A stretch of DNA of 64,000 bases from Taxillus chinensis (GCA_023512835.1 CM042084.1:53175031-53239030), one strand, 5' to 3'. Counted from the stretch's first letter, positions 1 through 15,000 are shown. Numbers and translations are program-made. The notes: a model not told the origin generated them from the letters alone.

Positions 1-27
1 CATATAAAATACTAGTGCAAGACATAC

Positions 28-3000
28 CAGTGATGCTTGGAATTTCAAATCCTCTATATCAAAGTTCCATGCACTAACACCTCGCTTGTACTCACTCTGA
101 TTGAAACAAAACACGCCCAAATGCACAGAGAAACACAATTCAGGTCGTCTCTACATATCTTGGGTCCTCGCCTTTTGTATTATTTACGCACAATAGATGC
201 ATGCATACTTGATTAATAATTTTAACAGTGTTTTAATTCATCAAAAGTGACATCTAATGTTATGAAGCTCCAAGGGATGAACTTTCTAATTTTCCAAATC
301 AAGCCAAATTTTCCTCATTAAAAATTTGTTTAATCAACAATACTTTATCCTCTGATGGATGGAGTATTGACAATAAGAAAGCGCACACAAGGCATGCCAA
401 TTGGAAAAAGCAAATATCAAAATTTGAATAACAGCAGAGAAAAGGAAGAGCAAAGTTTTCACATGCTGCGGACAGAAAATTTTCCCACCAGTGATAAAGC
501 CTCTTCTTCTGCTGATGGCATTTTCTTTAGAGCTAATTGCGCTGCATCTTTGAGCTGAAAAGACACCAACATTAAATAAATATATTAAAACAGAGGCAAA
601 ATTTCAGCATCGAAGCAGTATAATAATGCACCTGGATAGCTTTCACACGGTTCCAGAGGGGTGGCAGATCAGCAAACAATTTCTTCATGGATAACTCTGG
701 AGGCTTTGCATGCTTGAAAAATGAGTGTTTAAGTAATTTCTCAGCAGTTGGCCTCTTTGTTTGATCTTTCACCAAGCACATGGCAACCATTTCTTTAAAA
801 GACTGATCACAACTGAAACTCTTTTAATTAGAAAATTGATCTAGAAAAGGAATACAATGCTATCAACAATGAAACTCAGATTTAGTTATGATAGATTTTT
901 TATTCTCTAAAATTAAAGAAATGCAATTACTACTTTAAAGAAATGTTCTCCCCGGCCAAAAGGAATGCAATACCTTAGAGAACTTTTTATCACGATCATA
1001 TTCAAATCCAGGAGGGGCGTGCTGTATTGTCATTAGAAGAACCTATTCGAAAGAAAACAGATAAATATATATTAGAGGTTTCGGTAAATAAGTTGCCATG
1101 GATACCTTTCCTAGGTATTAGTGAGTACCTTCATTGGAGGATATTTTGAAAAGGGTGCATGACCATGGGCCAGCTCAAGTGCAGTTATACCAAATGACCA
1201 AATATCAGCCCTGTAAACAATGATTGATTAGGAGATCCTGTTGCACATGCATTGAGCACAATATTTAAATTTCAACAATAAATTGTCTTCCAAAGTAATA
1301 AAATTTTCTCTATCAAGAAAATAAAGCACAAAACAAGTCGCCAGCATAAAAATGCAGCAAAATGATAGGGTTTCAGAATTTGAGAGCCACACATCAAGGA
1401 TGCCTACCTACCACACAGAGGAAATTTCTATAATATGCACTGCCCCATGACAACTAAATGAACTCTAAATCAACTAATCAAGCACCTCCAAATGCATGCA
1501 TTAGAAGAGCATGGAAGACTGTCTGTGAGGGCTTACAGAATTTCTTAAAATTAAAAGCAATGGGGTGTATACTGAGGTAGCAATATGATAAGATTCGGGA
1601 ATTTGAGAGCCATCACTTCTGAAATGCACACATCAAGAATGCCTACACCTACCAGACACATATCGAGGAAATTTCTATAATATGCACAGCCCCGTTACAA
1701 CCAAATGAACTCTAAATCGACTAATCAAGTACTTCCAAATGCATGCATTGGAAGAGCACGAAAGACTCCGAGGGCCTACAAAATTTCATAAAAAATTAAA
1801 GCATTGGGTATACACTAAGGTAGCAATATGCAATTTGCAGGGTGTATACTTCGTACACATTCATGCATTATTTTTTTACATCATTAAGAAAAAAATGGAA
1901 AGCTTTTTTTTTTGGTAATGTGCAAGTAGTAAAGAGCATAGTTGTAAATTGTTCATTGTTTTGTTTAAGTATAAGATAATGGAAGAAAAGTAATTCTTTT
2001 CTTATTACTTCTTGAGGGATTAAAAATACACCAATATATAGATAATTAAGAAGACCTAATTAGGAAACAATCTATTTAGAAAACTAAATATACACTAAAT
2101 AATAACAAATATTTGAAAGTTAATTAATTAAAAACTCATTCCAACTCTATAGATGTCCAACTTGAACAAAAACATGTGATAAATAACACTAAAAACTACA
2201 TGTGGCATCAAAAATTTAATCCACTCTCTTAATATAGAAAACTACCATTACACCAGAAATTAAATAATCCTTTATGTAATTTCTACAGAGTTCAATATGC
2301 TTAGTTCAATCATATCATACTAATTTCTTAGTTATCTCGATGACAATTGTGTTATCATTTAAAAAACAACATCATTGGCTTCTGAGAATCATAAGCAAGA
2401 TCACGCATTCTATAGTAGCCTGATGAAAAACCTCATATTCAAGTTCTAGACTGGACAAAGAAATCACATTTTGTTTTCTACTTTTCTAAATTATCAAATT
2501 ATCACCTACAAATAACACATACTTGGAAGTAAACTTTCTATCTAACTTGAATCCAATAAAGTCAAAGTCAATATATCCCATAATGTCTAGACATAATACT
2601 TTACCTGAGAAAACTTCAAATATGCTATAATACGATTCACAATACTCATATGTCAATAATTCAAATTAGACCATGGTTTACCTCAATTAAAGTATCTACA
2701 TGTCCACAAGTCAAAAACATACTTTCGTTGAGAGGCAAAAAAATTCGACTTTAGAGACCCAAGTCCTTCATCTCAAACTCCTTCGACAAGTCACAATGAA
2801 ATTTTTCTATCTCAGTTATATTACTATTACCTGTAACAATCATGTCATCAACGTAAAAACCAAAATAATATCAGTACTATTTTTTTTATATATCAGGGTA
2901 TGATTCACCAAGGCCCGCTTGAAACTATACACCTATATTAAGTAACTCAATCAACTAAATCAAGCTCTCAGTACCAGTTTCAAACCATATAATGTGCACA

Positions 3001-6000
3001 CCTTTACTTCTTTCGGTATAAAATCTGAAAAAGGATCCATATACACCTCTCCTATTAAGTTACCATGAAGGAAAATTTTCTTCCCATCAAACTGGCATAA
3101 TGGAAGGTCTAAATTAGCTATAAGAGAAAAATTAACTTTAACATATACATCTTAGCCACAGGAGCAAAGATATAGTCAATGTCATATGTATGTAGCCTTT
3201 GGAAACTAATATGGTCTTGTATCTTTTAGCTGTCCAATCTGACTTATACTTTAATGTAAATACTCATTTGCATTCGCTATCTTCTTATTCAGAGGTAATT
3301 CAACCATTTCCCATGTGAAATTCTTCTAAAGAACTTTTATTTCATCTACCATAACAAACTTCCATTTGAGATCTTCAAGAGCTTCCTAAAAATGAATAGA
3401 CACAAAAAATAACTGAAGAACAAAAGCAACATGAGATTAAGACAGGCGATGATAAGAGATAAAGTCAAAAATATGATGAATGACATTACAAGAACATTTA
3501 AAAAAATCCAATCTATCAGGCTCTCTATGGTCATAAAGAATATATTTTCGACTCTAAAGATTATTTAAACATGTAAGGTTAAAATACAAGGTATCATTTG
3601 AATTTGAAACCATAAGTGAAAAGTCAAGTATCATATTTGCCAATGGAATGATAGTGCCGCTAAGAGGAGGATCAGAATAGCTTTCCATCATTAGTATTTG
3701 TCAAACACCTAAGCTGGCTTGTTACTCTCACTTAGTTCAACTACTACAAGATTAGGAACAACCAAAGACTCCCCCTCCTCCCCCTCGCCTATCATAGTTG
3801 AATCTTCTCTCTTCCTTAAAATACATACCTTCTTTTCATCCAACATAATTACTCTTTTTTCCTTACTACTAGTCTCCATCTAAAGAGGAACAAGATAGAT
3901 ATCTCTGAAAAAAAAACAGAACACCTTCTCACAAAACTAAACATTAATAGGCACAGTATTTGCCCAGAAGATGAAAACATCTAGAGCCTTTTTAAGAATT
4001 TGAGTAACCCAAAAACACATATTTGAGGGCAAGAGATTCAAGTTTATCCCGATAGAATTGATGCATATAAACATAACACAACTAGAAACTTTAAGGAAAA
4101 TATTAAGTGCTCAAGAAATATGGTGGATTTTCAAAGTAGTTTGGTAGTCAATGACACGGGCAAGCATTCATTTGATAAGATAGACAAAGTTATGACAACA
4201 TCGACCCAAAAACATTTAGGGTATAAAGCCCGAACCACCTCAAGAAGATATTAGTTTTTACATTTTGTGATGTTATTTTATTGTGGTAAATGAAAATATG
4301 TCTAATAAAGATATCATGTTTTTGAAAGAAAGCAACCAAAGATTAATTCACAAACTCACGACCATTATTAGAATGAAACGCCTAAACTAGAATATGGAAG
4401 TGGTAGGCAATCATTTGATAGAACTAAGAGATGACATGAAAAACTTTATTTTTATATTTCATCAAATATAACCAACTTACGTGAGTGCAATCATTAATAA
4501 ACATAAACATCACATAGTATTTAGTAGAGAATGGGCCCCAAACATTAGTGTACATACATGAAAAAGGAATAAGACTTTATTGAAATTTAATTTGAATAGA
4601 GTTTTAGCAAAAATGTATTGTTCACACTTTACACTAAAAATAGAAATATTGAAAAATAAATGAGAAAATAGGCATTCTAAATAAGAAAAAGAAGAATGCC
4701 CAAAACGATAATGCCACGACAGTATCTTTTCTTTGGCAAGTGTATCGTTTCTCACATGGGATCTCTCACCAGACTCAGACTTCAAAGCTCTTACCTCCTC
4801 ACAATAATACAATCCTCCCCCCTCTCTCTCTACCAGTATTAATCATCATTTTCATGAGATTGTCCTAAAACACACTGTAAGTATGACAAAAGATTACAAA
4901 ATAATTAAGATGTTTGATAAGTTGAGTAATAGAAAGAAGGTTATTAGAAAGAGCAAGAGCAAATAAAACTGAAGACATAAAAAGAATATAAGAGTGACAT
5001 TTCCAACCCCAATAATGAGCATGGGAGCCTCATTAGCAACCTAAGCAAACTTAACCGATAAAGACACTAGAGGTAATTAAAGAGGAGTGATTAGTAATTC
5101 CTGAATTGATAACGCAAATGTTGTCAAGGGAAAATAAGGCCACATTAAAATCACCCTCTATATGGCCACAAGAAACATGTGAAGTAGAAGAGAGATGGCA
5201 CTAAGATAAAGACACGAAAGGGGATTTTCAATTGATTTTCCTCTTAGCTTGCTTGAATCTATACCATTCCAAATACTTATTCTTCTTCTAGCAAGTATCA
5301 AGCATATGTGCAGTACTACTGCAATGAGTGCACCAAGCGGAGGAACCAATAAGAGGGACTAGCCAAGAATTGCCCTTCATAGTTAATTTAACCTTAAAAA
5401 TGCTCTTTAGTACTCATTAATTGTCACTACACCTAATGACGAACCAATGAATATGTTTCTTCTCCAATAGATAATGGTAAAGTAGCCGAAAGACAACTAC
5501 TAACTTAATCAAGGTTATGATCAAGGCCAACAAAAAACATGTAAACTCGATTCTCTATTATACGCTTCATGTATTTTTTAGAGTCGGATACTCCATATAA
5601 TTATGTCGCCAATAATCCAACTCCATAAAAATAGAGTTTAGCTCATTATAGTATTCTATGAGAGGCCAACCCCCCCTAAAGCAATTGAAAAGACTTCTCT
5701 ACAAGTTCATATACCTTAAAAGAGTCAGAGGCATCAAGATAACTCCTCTTAACAGCAACCTATACTTCCTTAATTGTTTCACACAACAAAAAATTGGACA
5801 TCAAATGAGAAGGCATGGGATTAATAAGCCATGACTTAACAAGTGCATCTTTAGCTTCCCATTCATCGGGTAACTTTCTGAAGGTGCCATCTTTCATCCT
5901 ATGATATATCCCTTCTTTTTTCTAGTAGCAATATGCATTTCCAAAACCTTAGACCAAATACAATAATTTGTACCATTTAGTTTAATATAGATTGGTGTAT

Positions 6001-9000
6001 TTGCCTTTTCAATGGTGACAGTTGGTTGTATCTATGGTCTGAAACCACAAAGACCTTAATATACTCATAGCAAGGTGATATGTATAAATCGAAGTCAAAC
6101 ACCACAATCTCCAAGGGTGGTTTGAGTCAAAGCAGGGGCAACGCCTTTAAAACAAGAGGCATGGACTACTTTGGAAAAACTAAGCTTGTGGAGATGGAAC
6201 CGTGGCATATGACAGCGATGGGTGACAGCGGTGACGAATAGACTAAATTGAAGTGGATCCTCTTACAATAGTATCTGTTTAATGAGACTATCCTATGTCA
6301 TAAGATAGTCCATCAACAATGGAAGACTAGACTTGAGGGTTGATCCTTCAGTCTTTGTTCAACGAGATTGTTTACTTCTACGGATAGCACAGCAATCGAT
6401 GATGCAAAGAGCAATCAAGACTTGTGCTTTTTTTACCCATCCCTCACTCTCCCCTGAAGCCCCACACCTATGCGTTGGTGCTATCTTGAGCAAGATTTAA
6501 AGGTCACATTATATTGCAATAATGTCTTCCCATATGTCTACCCAAAGGAAGAGTTGAAAGTCTTGCAAGGGTTGATAGCAATACTTCTTCTAATTAGGGC
6601 TAGACTTTGATATCAAGTAGAAAATAATTGAAGAAAAATAATTCTTTTCTTATTACTTCTTGAGAGATTACACACATATATACAATTGGGAAGACCTAAT
6701 TAAGAAATAACCCTATTTAGAAAACTATATATACATCAAATAATTATAAATATTTGAAAGTTAATTAATTGAAAACTCATTCCGGTTTAACTTGTGATTA
6801 GAAACAAATACAACTACAAATTTTGACAAATATAATAATATATTTAATAGTTAAAAACACGATTATAGAATCGTAATAATTTTTTTATAAATAAGAGAAT
6901 CATAATGTTAGATATCCCTAAGTATCACTTAAATCCAAGAGTGTGAAACTCTAAACAAAAATAAGAAGAGCATGTTTGCCAAAACATGTTTTCGGATGTT
7001 TTCTATACTCAAATATGAAAAATTACCTCAGCAATTTGTTTGGTAATAATTTTACAAATTTAAATTCAAAAACTTTTACTGTATAAGTGATACTCAATCA
7101 CGTTACAATGAAAACATCTTTCATGTGTTTTCATTTTTTCATATTTGATACTCATTTTTTTCTAATCCCTCTGCTGCCATTTCAACCCATTAGCTCATCT
7201 TCACCAGTCTAGATCTGGCCAAAGACCTGTCATCTGTAACTCTCACCCTGCTGCCAACGATGGAGAAGTCACCACTGGATCCACCTCCATCATCAATGGA
7301 GACAATGAGACCATCACCTTCACCCTCAAGGAGCAGATGTTGATCTCCACCACCTCCATCTTCATCTCCTTCGCTATCATCGACCACCGTGAACTAGGGT
7401 CTGAATCTGCAGGTGCGCTCGGCCAAAGCTGGCCGTTCTTGATGGTGAGATCTCCGTCCAGATGTGGGGGCCATCAACTGTGCCAGATTGAGTGCACTTA
7501 CATTTTTTGATTTCTAGCTCAACGCCTCTCTCCCTCTTGTTTTTTGATCCTCGGCCAGCTGTGGAGATCTCCGCCTAACTATTGGGTTTTGTTAGTGACA
7601 GATGAAGAGGCAGGAAAAAAGAAAAACAATGAAATAAAAATTGTTACCAAACAGAAAACAAATTACTAGCATTGCCTCCAATTAATATTTATTTAAACAA
7701 TAATTACATTAATCTCATTATGATAATATTTATTAAAATGGTGGGAATGTTTTAAGGTAATATTAGAAAGTTTTCTTTTGTTACTATTACCTAATTTCAT
7801 GTAATGAATAAAAGAAAGAAAACATATAAACAAGTGATTTACAAACATTAAGAAAAAAGATGAAAAAGAAAAAGTGAGAATAAAATAATAGAACGGGATA
7901 AATAAGAAGCTTCATATCTTTTTTTAAGAATATTCACATATTTAAGATCATCTCCAACCTTATTAGCTAAAGCAATATTTATCTTGTTAAAGTATAGTTT
8001 TAGCTAATGGTGCTTAGATGGGACAGCATCTATATTTTTGCTTAAATATTATTTTCTTAGTCTACCCTTAACTTATATCCTTCCCAAATCCTTAATTTCT
8101 AATTCTTTTCTTCTTTCCCAAATCCCTAATCCGTTTTAGCTCTGTTGGGGACTCTCTCGATAGCTGTGGGAGGAACGATTGTGGCGGAAGGGGGTGATGC
8201 CGGTGAGGCTTTAGGGGGGGCAGCCTCGGTTTTCGGGGAAGGGTGGGGGAGCTCTGTTGAGGACTATATTTTTGTTGAGGGCTCCAACAGCAGGCGTGGG
8301 AGGAATGGATGTGGCGGCAAGGGGTGACGCCAGTGAGTCTTTAGGGGGCGCTGCCTCAGTCTTCAAGGAAGACAGTGCAGTAGGGGAGCTCTCAGGGGTT
8401 TGGGTGCCGACACCAACAACACCGAGGAAGATGAGAGTTAGGGCGATGATCGAGCGGCATCACCCAGAAACGAAAAGGAAGGTGAGGTGGCTAAAGGGTA
8501 CATATGGTATTGAAATTATTGGTCGATGTGGCATTATTAGATAAAGCTAAAATTATATCTACATTTAGTTTTTATTATTGTTTTTGCTATTGATTTACCT
8601 GGATCATTATAAAGAATTTTTAGTCAAATTTAATTTTAGCTATAACTTTAACTAATGTATTAGAAATGCTTTAAAACTTTTTAAATTTTATTGTTTTATA
8701 TATAAAGTAATATGCTAATAGGGTCTAATAAGCCAATACATTGTTTAAAGTAGCCCAACATAAATTTCATAGAATTACAAGTTGTCCCAAATTTATATTT
8801 TTCAAAAATTTATAAATAATGTTGTAAACGTATAATTGAATTGAATCATATGATTCAAAAGAAAAAACAATTATATGAACCAGTTTGAATCATAAATTAT
8901 AAACACGAATCATACAATTTTAACAATACTAGTAAGAGTTTATATATATAAATAAATATATATATATATTGATAAGTAAGAAAATTTATTAAAATAGAAA

Positions 9001-12000
9001 GAACACCTACAAGCAATGAGCACTAAATGAACATATAACAACAAGCTCAAAAAGAACACTCATGAACAACATTATAAATAGACAAAATAGACAGCCTACC
9101 CGAAGCCACAAGCCATTTCCGCAAACCCCGAAAAAAATATGAGTGACCTCTAATTCCGCTCATGACAAATACACCAAAGAAGACAATAAGGGACAGCTCT
9201 CCATACCACCAATCACTGCCCCACACCCCCGAACCAACAACCCATGAAGGGACGACGACATTACCCAAAGAAGGCCAAACAAGCCCATAATCATATTCCA
9301 CAGCTCTCTAACATACGGACAACGAAGAAATAGATGATCCACTAACTCCGCGGAAGCCTTGCACATAAAACACCGACTAACTAGAACAAAACCCTGGCAT
9401 CGCAGGTTAGCAACAACAAGGATCCTATCAAGCACCGCAGTCCAAGCAAAAAAGACAACTCAAGATGAAACTCACACCTTCCACACACTACACCACGGGA
9501 ATGTCCCTGGCCGAGCAGGCGTCAAAAGAGACTACAGGCTCTTAACCTGAAAACCATGCGCCCGATCGGGCCACCAACAATGCCTATCGGCCTCATACCG
9601 CATAGGGACAACCGAATACAACCAAGCAAAAAAAGATGAGAAAGCCTCCAATTCCTAATCATGGGCAGCCTGCGAAAATAGCACCTCCCACTACATAGTA
9701 ATACCCCGTAGACAGTGAACATCGGCCACAAAAGCATTAGAGGAGCAAACAATACGATACAACTCCGGGTAATCGAGCTTCAGGGACGATGCACCACACC
9801 ATACATCATCCCAAAAGCGAATAAAAGCACTATCCCCCAGCTCAAACCCCACAAACTGAGAGAAAGAATCCCAATGCACTCGAATGAATTTCCATAAACT
9901 CAAATCATGCGGCCCAAAAGGCATCAAAGAGGCCCAACCCCCACTGGCAACATCGTACTTCACCGCAATCACCTCCCACCACTGGGCCACCCTCTCCGCC
10001 CCGAAGAGCCACAACCATTTCCCCAGAAGAGATACATTAAACCAGCACAAATTCTTAATGCCCAAACCACCTGAGAAAGAGGGCAACACACATTGTTCCA
10101 ACACACCAAGTGAGGTTTGGACTTACCTGCACAGCCAAACCCCAAAGGAAGTTCCTTTGGATCCTTTAGAGCCGAGAAGCCACAGCTACCAGAATAGGAA
10201 ACAAAGACATATAATAGGTCGGCAAGTTAGAAAGGATGCTCCTAACCAAAGTGAGGCGGCCCCCCTTAGCGGTAAAGACGCTTCCACAGAGGCAAATGAC
10301 GCTCCATCCTCTCAATAACTGGGTTCCAAATAGTGACAGCTTTAAAGGGAACTCCTAAAGGAAGACCCAAATACAAGAGCAGCAACTGCTCAGCGCAACA
10401 CCCTAAAATCTCAGCCAGCTCCCCCAAGCAAGGCACATCCCCAACATAAACCAAAGCAGATTTGCTGAGATTAATCCTCAACCCCGAAATAGCCTCAAAC
10501 CAGACAAGAAGGGAGCGCAAGTGGAAAAGATGCCCCTGATTCGCCTCACAAAACAACAGAGTATCAACGGCAAAAAGAAGGTGAGAAACAATAAGTGAAC
10601 CCCCACCCGACCGGCCCACCAACAACCCAAAGAGAAGCCCTGCCAAAAACGCCTGGCCCACCAATCAACTAAAGGCCTCCATCACGATGACAAAAAGCAT
10701 AAGAGATAATGAATCCCCTTGTCGAAGACCTCGGGAACTCGAAATGAACCTGCAAGGACTGCCATTCACAATAACCGAAAACCGAGTGAATATACAAAAG
10801 GAGAGCCAACGCCACTACTTGGCCGAAAAGCCACGTCGTTGAAGAACATACAAAAGGAATCCCCAATGAACATGGTCATAAGCCTTCTCTAGATTCAGCT
10901 TACAAAAAACTCCCGAAACAGCATCCTTGACCAGACCATCAAGGCACTTGAGCCTTTTCTAAACAAAAATAAATAAAAACAATACAAAACAAAAAACAAA
11001 GAACAAAAGTGTGTAAACCTAAAAGACCCCCACTAGCCACTTAATTGCTTATTGTATTTCTAAACCCAAATCAATGCTTACTACCCCAATTAATCGGCCT
11101 AAATTCTCGAAAGCCAATCTCTTCACAATCCTTATTTCTCAAATAATATTGACCTACTTCGAATCACCTTATTTTGATGAATGGGTAAGAGTACTAACAC
11201 CAGCTTTCCAATCAATTTTCTTAAATTTACAGTTTTAAACTGCTTTTTGCTTTCTTATATAAATATACATCACAATAGATTCCCTAAATAAAACTCTATA
11301 TTATTAAAATAATATTTTATATTACTTATTTTATTTAATAATAATTTTTTATAATTTAATATGAAATAAAAGTTAATATTATGAAAAACGTGAATGAAAG
11401 AGGTAAGAGAAAAATTTTAAATATAATTTAATAATTATAGAAAATAAATAGTGCTTCTTAATACATTGGGAAATACTGTACAAATCTCACAAAAAAAGTT
11501 AAATATAAGACATCTGCTATGGGAATAATTTTATGACTTTTTAACTTTTTTTCCCTAAATATAGGGAAATGAATTTCTATAAGGAATCTGCTACTAGTAC
11601 TCGAAGTGAACATACTTAGAATGGGTATGAATGTAATAGTTCCCCATTCATCTCCCACTTCATCAATATGGTATAACTCGTTCAAATATAAATTGGGTCC
11701 TCAAATTATATGGCCAAATAATAAATATTTTAAATCTAAATTTTGACCACATAAAAGTTGATATTGAATATCATATAAATTTCTAACCATATAATATTTT
11801 ATAGCCTTTCAGAAATTTTCCCTCAAGCACCTGGACAAACCAGTCTGCATCTGTAATTTTTGCCAAGGCGGACATAGAAAGTTTACAATTTTTTTAATAA
11901 ATAATATATTATATATATACGTCCAAAAGAAGGGAAAATATAACAACATAATAATTTTATATAACTTATTGATATAATTGAGTCATTGTATGATTTTATA

Positions 12001-15000
12001 AAAAAAAAATATTGAATGCTCGCATTAACTAATGTTAGGTATGTTAATAAAACAAATTACATTTCCTGTCTTCCTTCTTTGCTTTTTTATTTTTGAGATT
12101 GTGCAAACAAATGACACAGTTACTTTGAGAAAAATATTGATTAATTTTTTTCATTAATTAATTAATTACTAAGAATATCCAAATAAATGCTAAGAAGTTA
12201 AGACCAAAATAAATTACAGTATTTACAATTTTTTCCCCTGGTTTTGAAAACTAAAATTCTATTTTGGAAAACCAATGAGACCATGGAACCACATTAGATG
12301 CAATAATTATTGTGTAAATAACATTGATACTTAGTTATGATATACTTTTTATAAGAACAAAAAAAATACAGTTTTCACATTTAAAACATCTATAATAGAT
12401 TTTACCAAGGTTCAAAAAATACGTGAGGCGGACGATACCCCAAAGGTTGTACAGATATACAGGCGCTTCAGTACGGTTGAGGCGGGCGCCTCAATACGGT
12501 TGAGGCGGGCGCCTCAGTACGGTTGAGGCGGATGCCTCAACCTTAAAGAACAAAATTTATAATAAAAATATTATCATACTAAAAATAAAATTTTCTTCAC
12601 ACCTTTTATAGAAAATATATTAATTAGTCTTAGAATTATAATAATAGTCTTACACACTTTATAAAATCAAATTAAAAATATGAAATGAAGTCTCAAAGAC
12701 TAAATTAAATTTTTATAGTCAATTTTAAATATTTAATCAAACAAAACAATTATATAATTAATATATTAATTTAAGCTAATATTAATGCAATTAAAACAAA
12801 TATATCATTTAATATTAATTTAAGAAAAATAATTAAATAAAATATATAATTATATATTTATATATTCAGTACTCACAATCACAAACACGAGTGACAAGAT
12901 CGAGCGACAGGGAGGCAAACGTCGGGCGAGGAATCGGGCGAGGCGAGACGAGGCGTCAAGCCAGGCGACAAATCGTCGATGACGATAGCAGCGATCGATG
13001 GGAAGGGTAACGACTACATCGTGAGGTAGCGAGGGTAGCGACTGCATCGTCGGGTAGCGAGAGTAGCGGCTGCGTCTACGCGAGGTATGGCTGTAGATTA
13101 TGTTGACCAGGCAGATTATGCATTTTTTGCCAACTAAATCAGTCAGGCCACAGATTTCACCTAGAAAGCCAACTGCTGCTTTTGGAACAATGGGCAGTAC
13201 ACACCATAGCATCACCCTATAAAAAGCTACTATAGGAATACAACTTGCCTATATAAGACACAAGTCCCAGACTCGATGCCCTCCTATCTTGTCTAGAAAA
13301 ATTGAAAAACTACTTCTACATCCCAGACTATTGTCAGAGCACCTACACTAATGTAGGGACTACTGCAAATTGTACAATTGATACAATTGCAGGAGCAGCC
13401 ATAGGCAAGGACCAATGGCTATGACATCTAAATCAAGATAATTCAAGACTATTGAGTGGATGGGGTGATTGAATGAAAAACTAAACAGCTAATAAATAAG
13501 CAACCCTAAAGTTATTAAGCCATCAAAAACAATTACAGATAAATCTACGTAAGATCTATATTAAAATCATAATTCACAAGTGAAAAACCACAGGATTAAC
13601 CTTGATTGTCTGCTCATCAAAGATTAATGCTGATCGCTGTGATCTAGAGATCAATTATTAGATCGAACGGTCCATTTTATTTTTATTTTTATTGGGAAAA
13701 AGAGGGGGAAGGCTAGCTTGGTATTCCCCATCCCCAGATCCCAGTGTGGGAACTTCAGCACTAGGTACGCCATTTTTTATTGGGAAAAGAAAGATCTAAT
13801 GGTCCATTTACCTACTAAAAATGAGAAAACAATTTTCTAAAAACATAAAAAGAAGGTTTACAGGACTAAGGAACACAAAGCCCTCAGACATTGAATCATT
13901 GTGTGATATAATATACAGCATGATTCTAATTCCACACCAATTTTTTAATAAATTGAAAAACTAATCTCTAAAATTTTGAATCGACTGCATACATGAACAA
14001 GCAGAGTACAAAAATGGCCCAAAAAATTATAATTGTCATTGCTGCCTTCGGTTTATTACAGCCTAAGCAATTCAAGGTCTATTTCAAACACAACTCTCTT
14101 CTGAACACACTACAGAGCAATTTGAAAGTTATTCAGGATTCTTGATAAGAAAGGCAGCAAAACACAGCATGACATCTTGTTGGGCAAATCAACATCAGTT
14201 AGGCAAAGGCGCAGGATTTATGCAGGACATTGTGAATCTACATCAGTTGCTATCTATATACTGTGTCCCAGCCAAATGGAGAAATAATATGCACATACTA
14301 TATTCCATGCTATTAGGATCTTGTAGCCCTATACAAAACCTCCTAGTACTACAAAGCCAAAAGAGTTGAGAACAACTCACTTAAAATCATATCCACCTCC
14401 AGGCTGTAAAACTTCAGGTGCCATCCTGTAAAGTAAACAGTAGTCAAACAACAAAAGCAGTTTCAGAGGAAAAAATCATAAGATTTCTCACCAACATGGT
14501 GTTCCCACGAGAGTATTCCTTGATCTTTTTCTATCACCACTGTCAAACATGCAGGCTGAAACACCAAAGTCAGCAAGCTTCACTGCACCGTTAGTATCAA
14601 GTAGTATATTTCCAGCCTGAAATAACCAAATTAAAACCAGCCGAAATTTAAACCTTCCCAAATTCTAAAAAGCACAACAATCACACAGTGCCAAGATTTT
14701 TTAAATTCAACTAACCTTTATATCACGATGGATGTGTCCTTGTCTATGAAGGTAATCTAAAGCCTTAAGAGTTTCTTTCAGGATAGAACCAATAGCAGAC
14801 TCTCCAAATCCATCTGAATATGCTATCTTCATGAGGTGTAAACAAGAACCTTCTGCCATGAATGGCATGATTACCCAAAGACTCCTCTCAACAACAAAAG
14901 AACAATATGCCCTCACTACATTTGGATGATCAATCAAACTCATTGTCTGGGCCTCTCTCCGTATGTCATCCTGCTTCATTGTGAAGACTATCACTCAAAA

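Larger units (their letters stand above)
1969..6783 (-). mobile_element. Degenerate Ty1/Copia LTR retrotransposon in kinase intron 4
   Basis: Short direct repeats of about 160-175 bp (near 1969-2142 and 6615-6783) flank about 4.5 kb. On the minus strand the interior retains a primer-site-like TGATATCAAAG beside the upstream LTR (about 6606-6616). In order it then shows a GAG-pre-integrase remnant with a [10 protein letters not shown] motif, an integrase remnant and an RT remnant with a YVDDM catalytic motif at about 2841-2855. The order fits Copia (integrase before RT). The frame is broken throughout. The LTRs differ from each other at many positions, so this is an old insertion, in the same orientation as the host gene. 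No clean target duplication could be read. Confidence 0.8.
1211..14380 (-). other. Kinase intron 4 (13.2 kb), swollen by transposons
   Basis: The codon for Lys in GGYDFK is split AA|G across this intron, which joins 14381 to 1210. It contains an intronic tandem duplication, a degenerate Copia, two small GC-cored elements, a truncated LINE and GC micro-repeats, each annotated separately. The stretches 11000-12400, 12541-12880 and 13090-14380 are AT-rich and hold nothing I recognise. All other kinase introns read here are below 1.5 kb. Confidence 0.85.

Noticed and set aside
355..558. 67-codon plus-strand frame over the kinase exon at 489-554
   Set aside because: Antisense shadow of a well-supported minus-strand coding exon with splice sites.
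6629..6779. Target duplication for the intronic Copia
   Set aside because: The 5-bp flanks tested (GATAA against TTCCG) do not match and LTR ends are uncertain, so none is claimed.
7190..7387. Acidic, glycine-rich 65-codon frame
   Set aside because: GC-rich repeat core of a small element. It has no recognisable domain and its length is expected from composition.
8145..8544. Overlapping glycine/alanine-rich frames
   Set aside because: Low-complexity GC-rich duplication inside a MITE-like element; both frames open by composition only.
11458..11685. 75-codon minus-strand frame considered as an organelle-derived insert
   Set aside because: No chloroplast or mitochondrial gene could be matched with confidence. 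It lies in AT-rich intron and is short.
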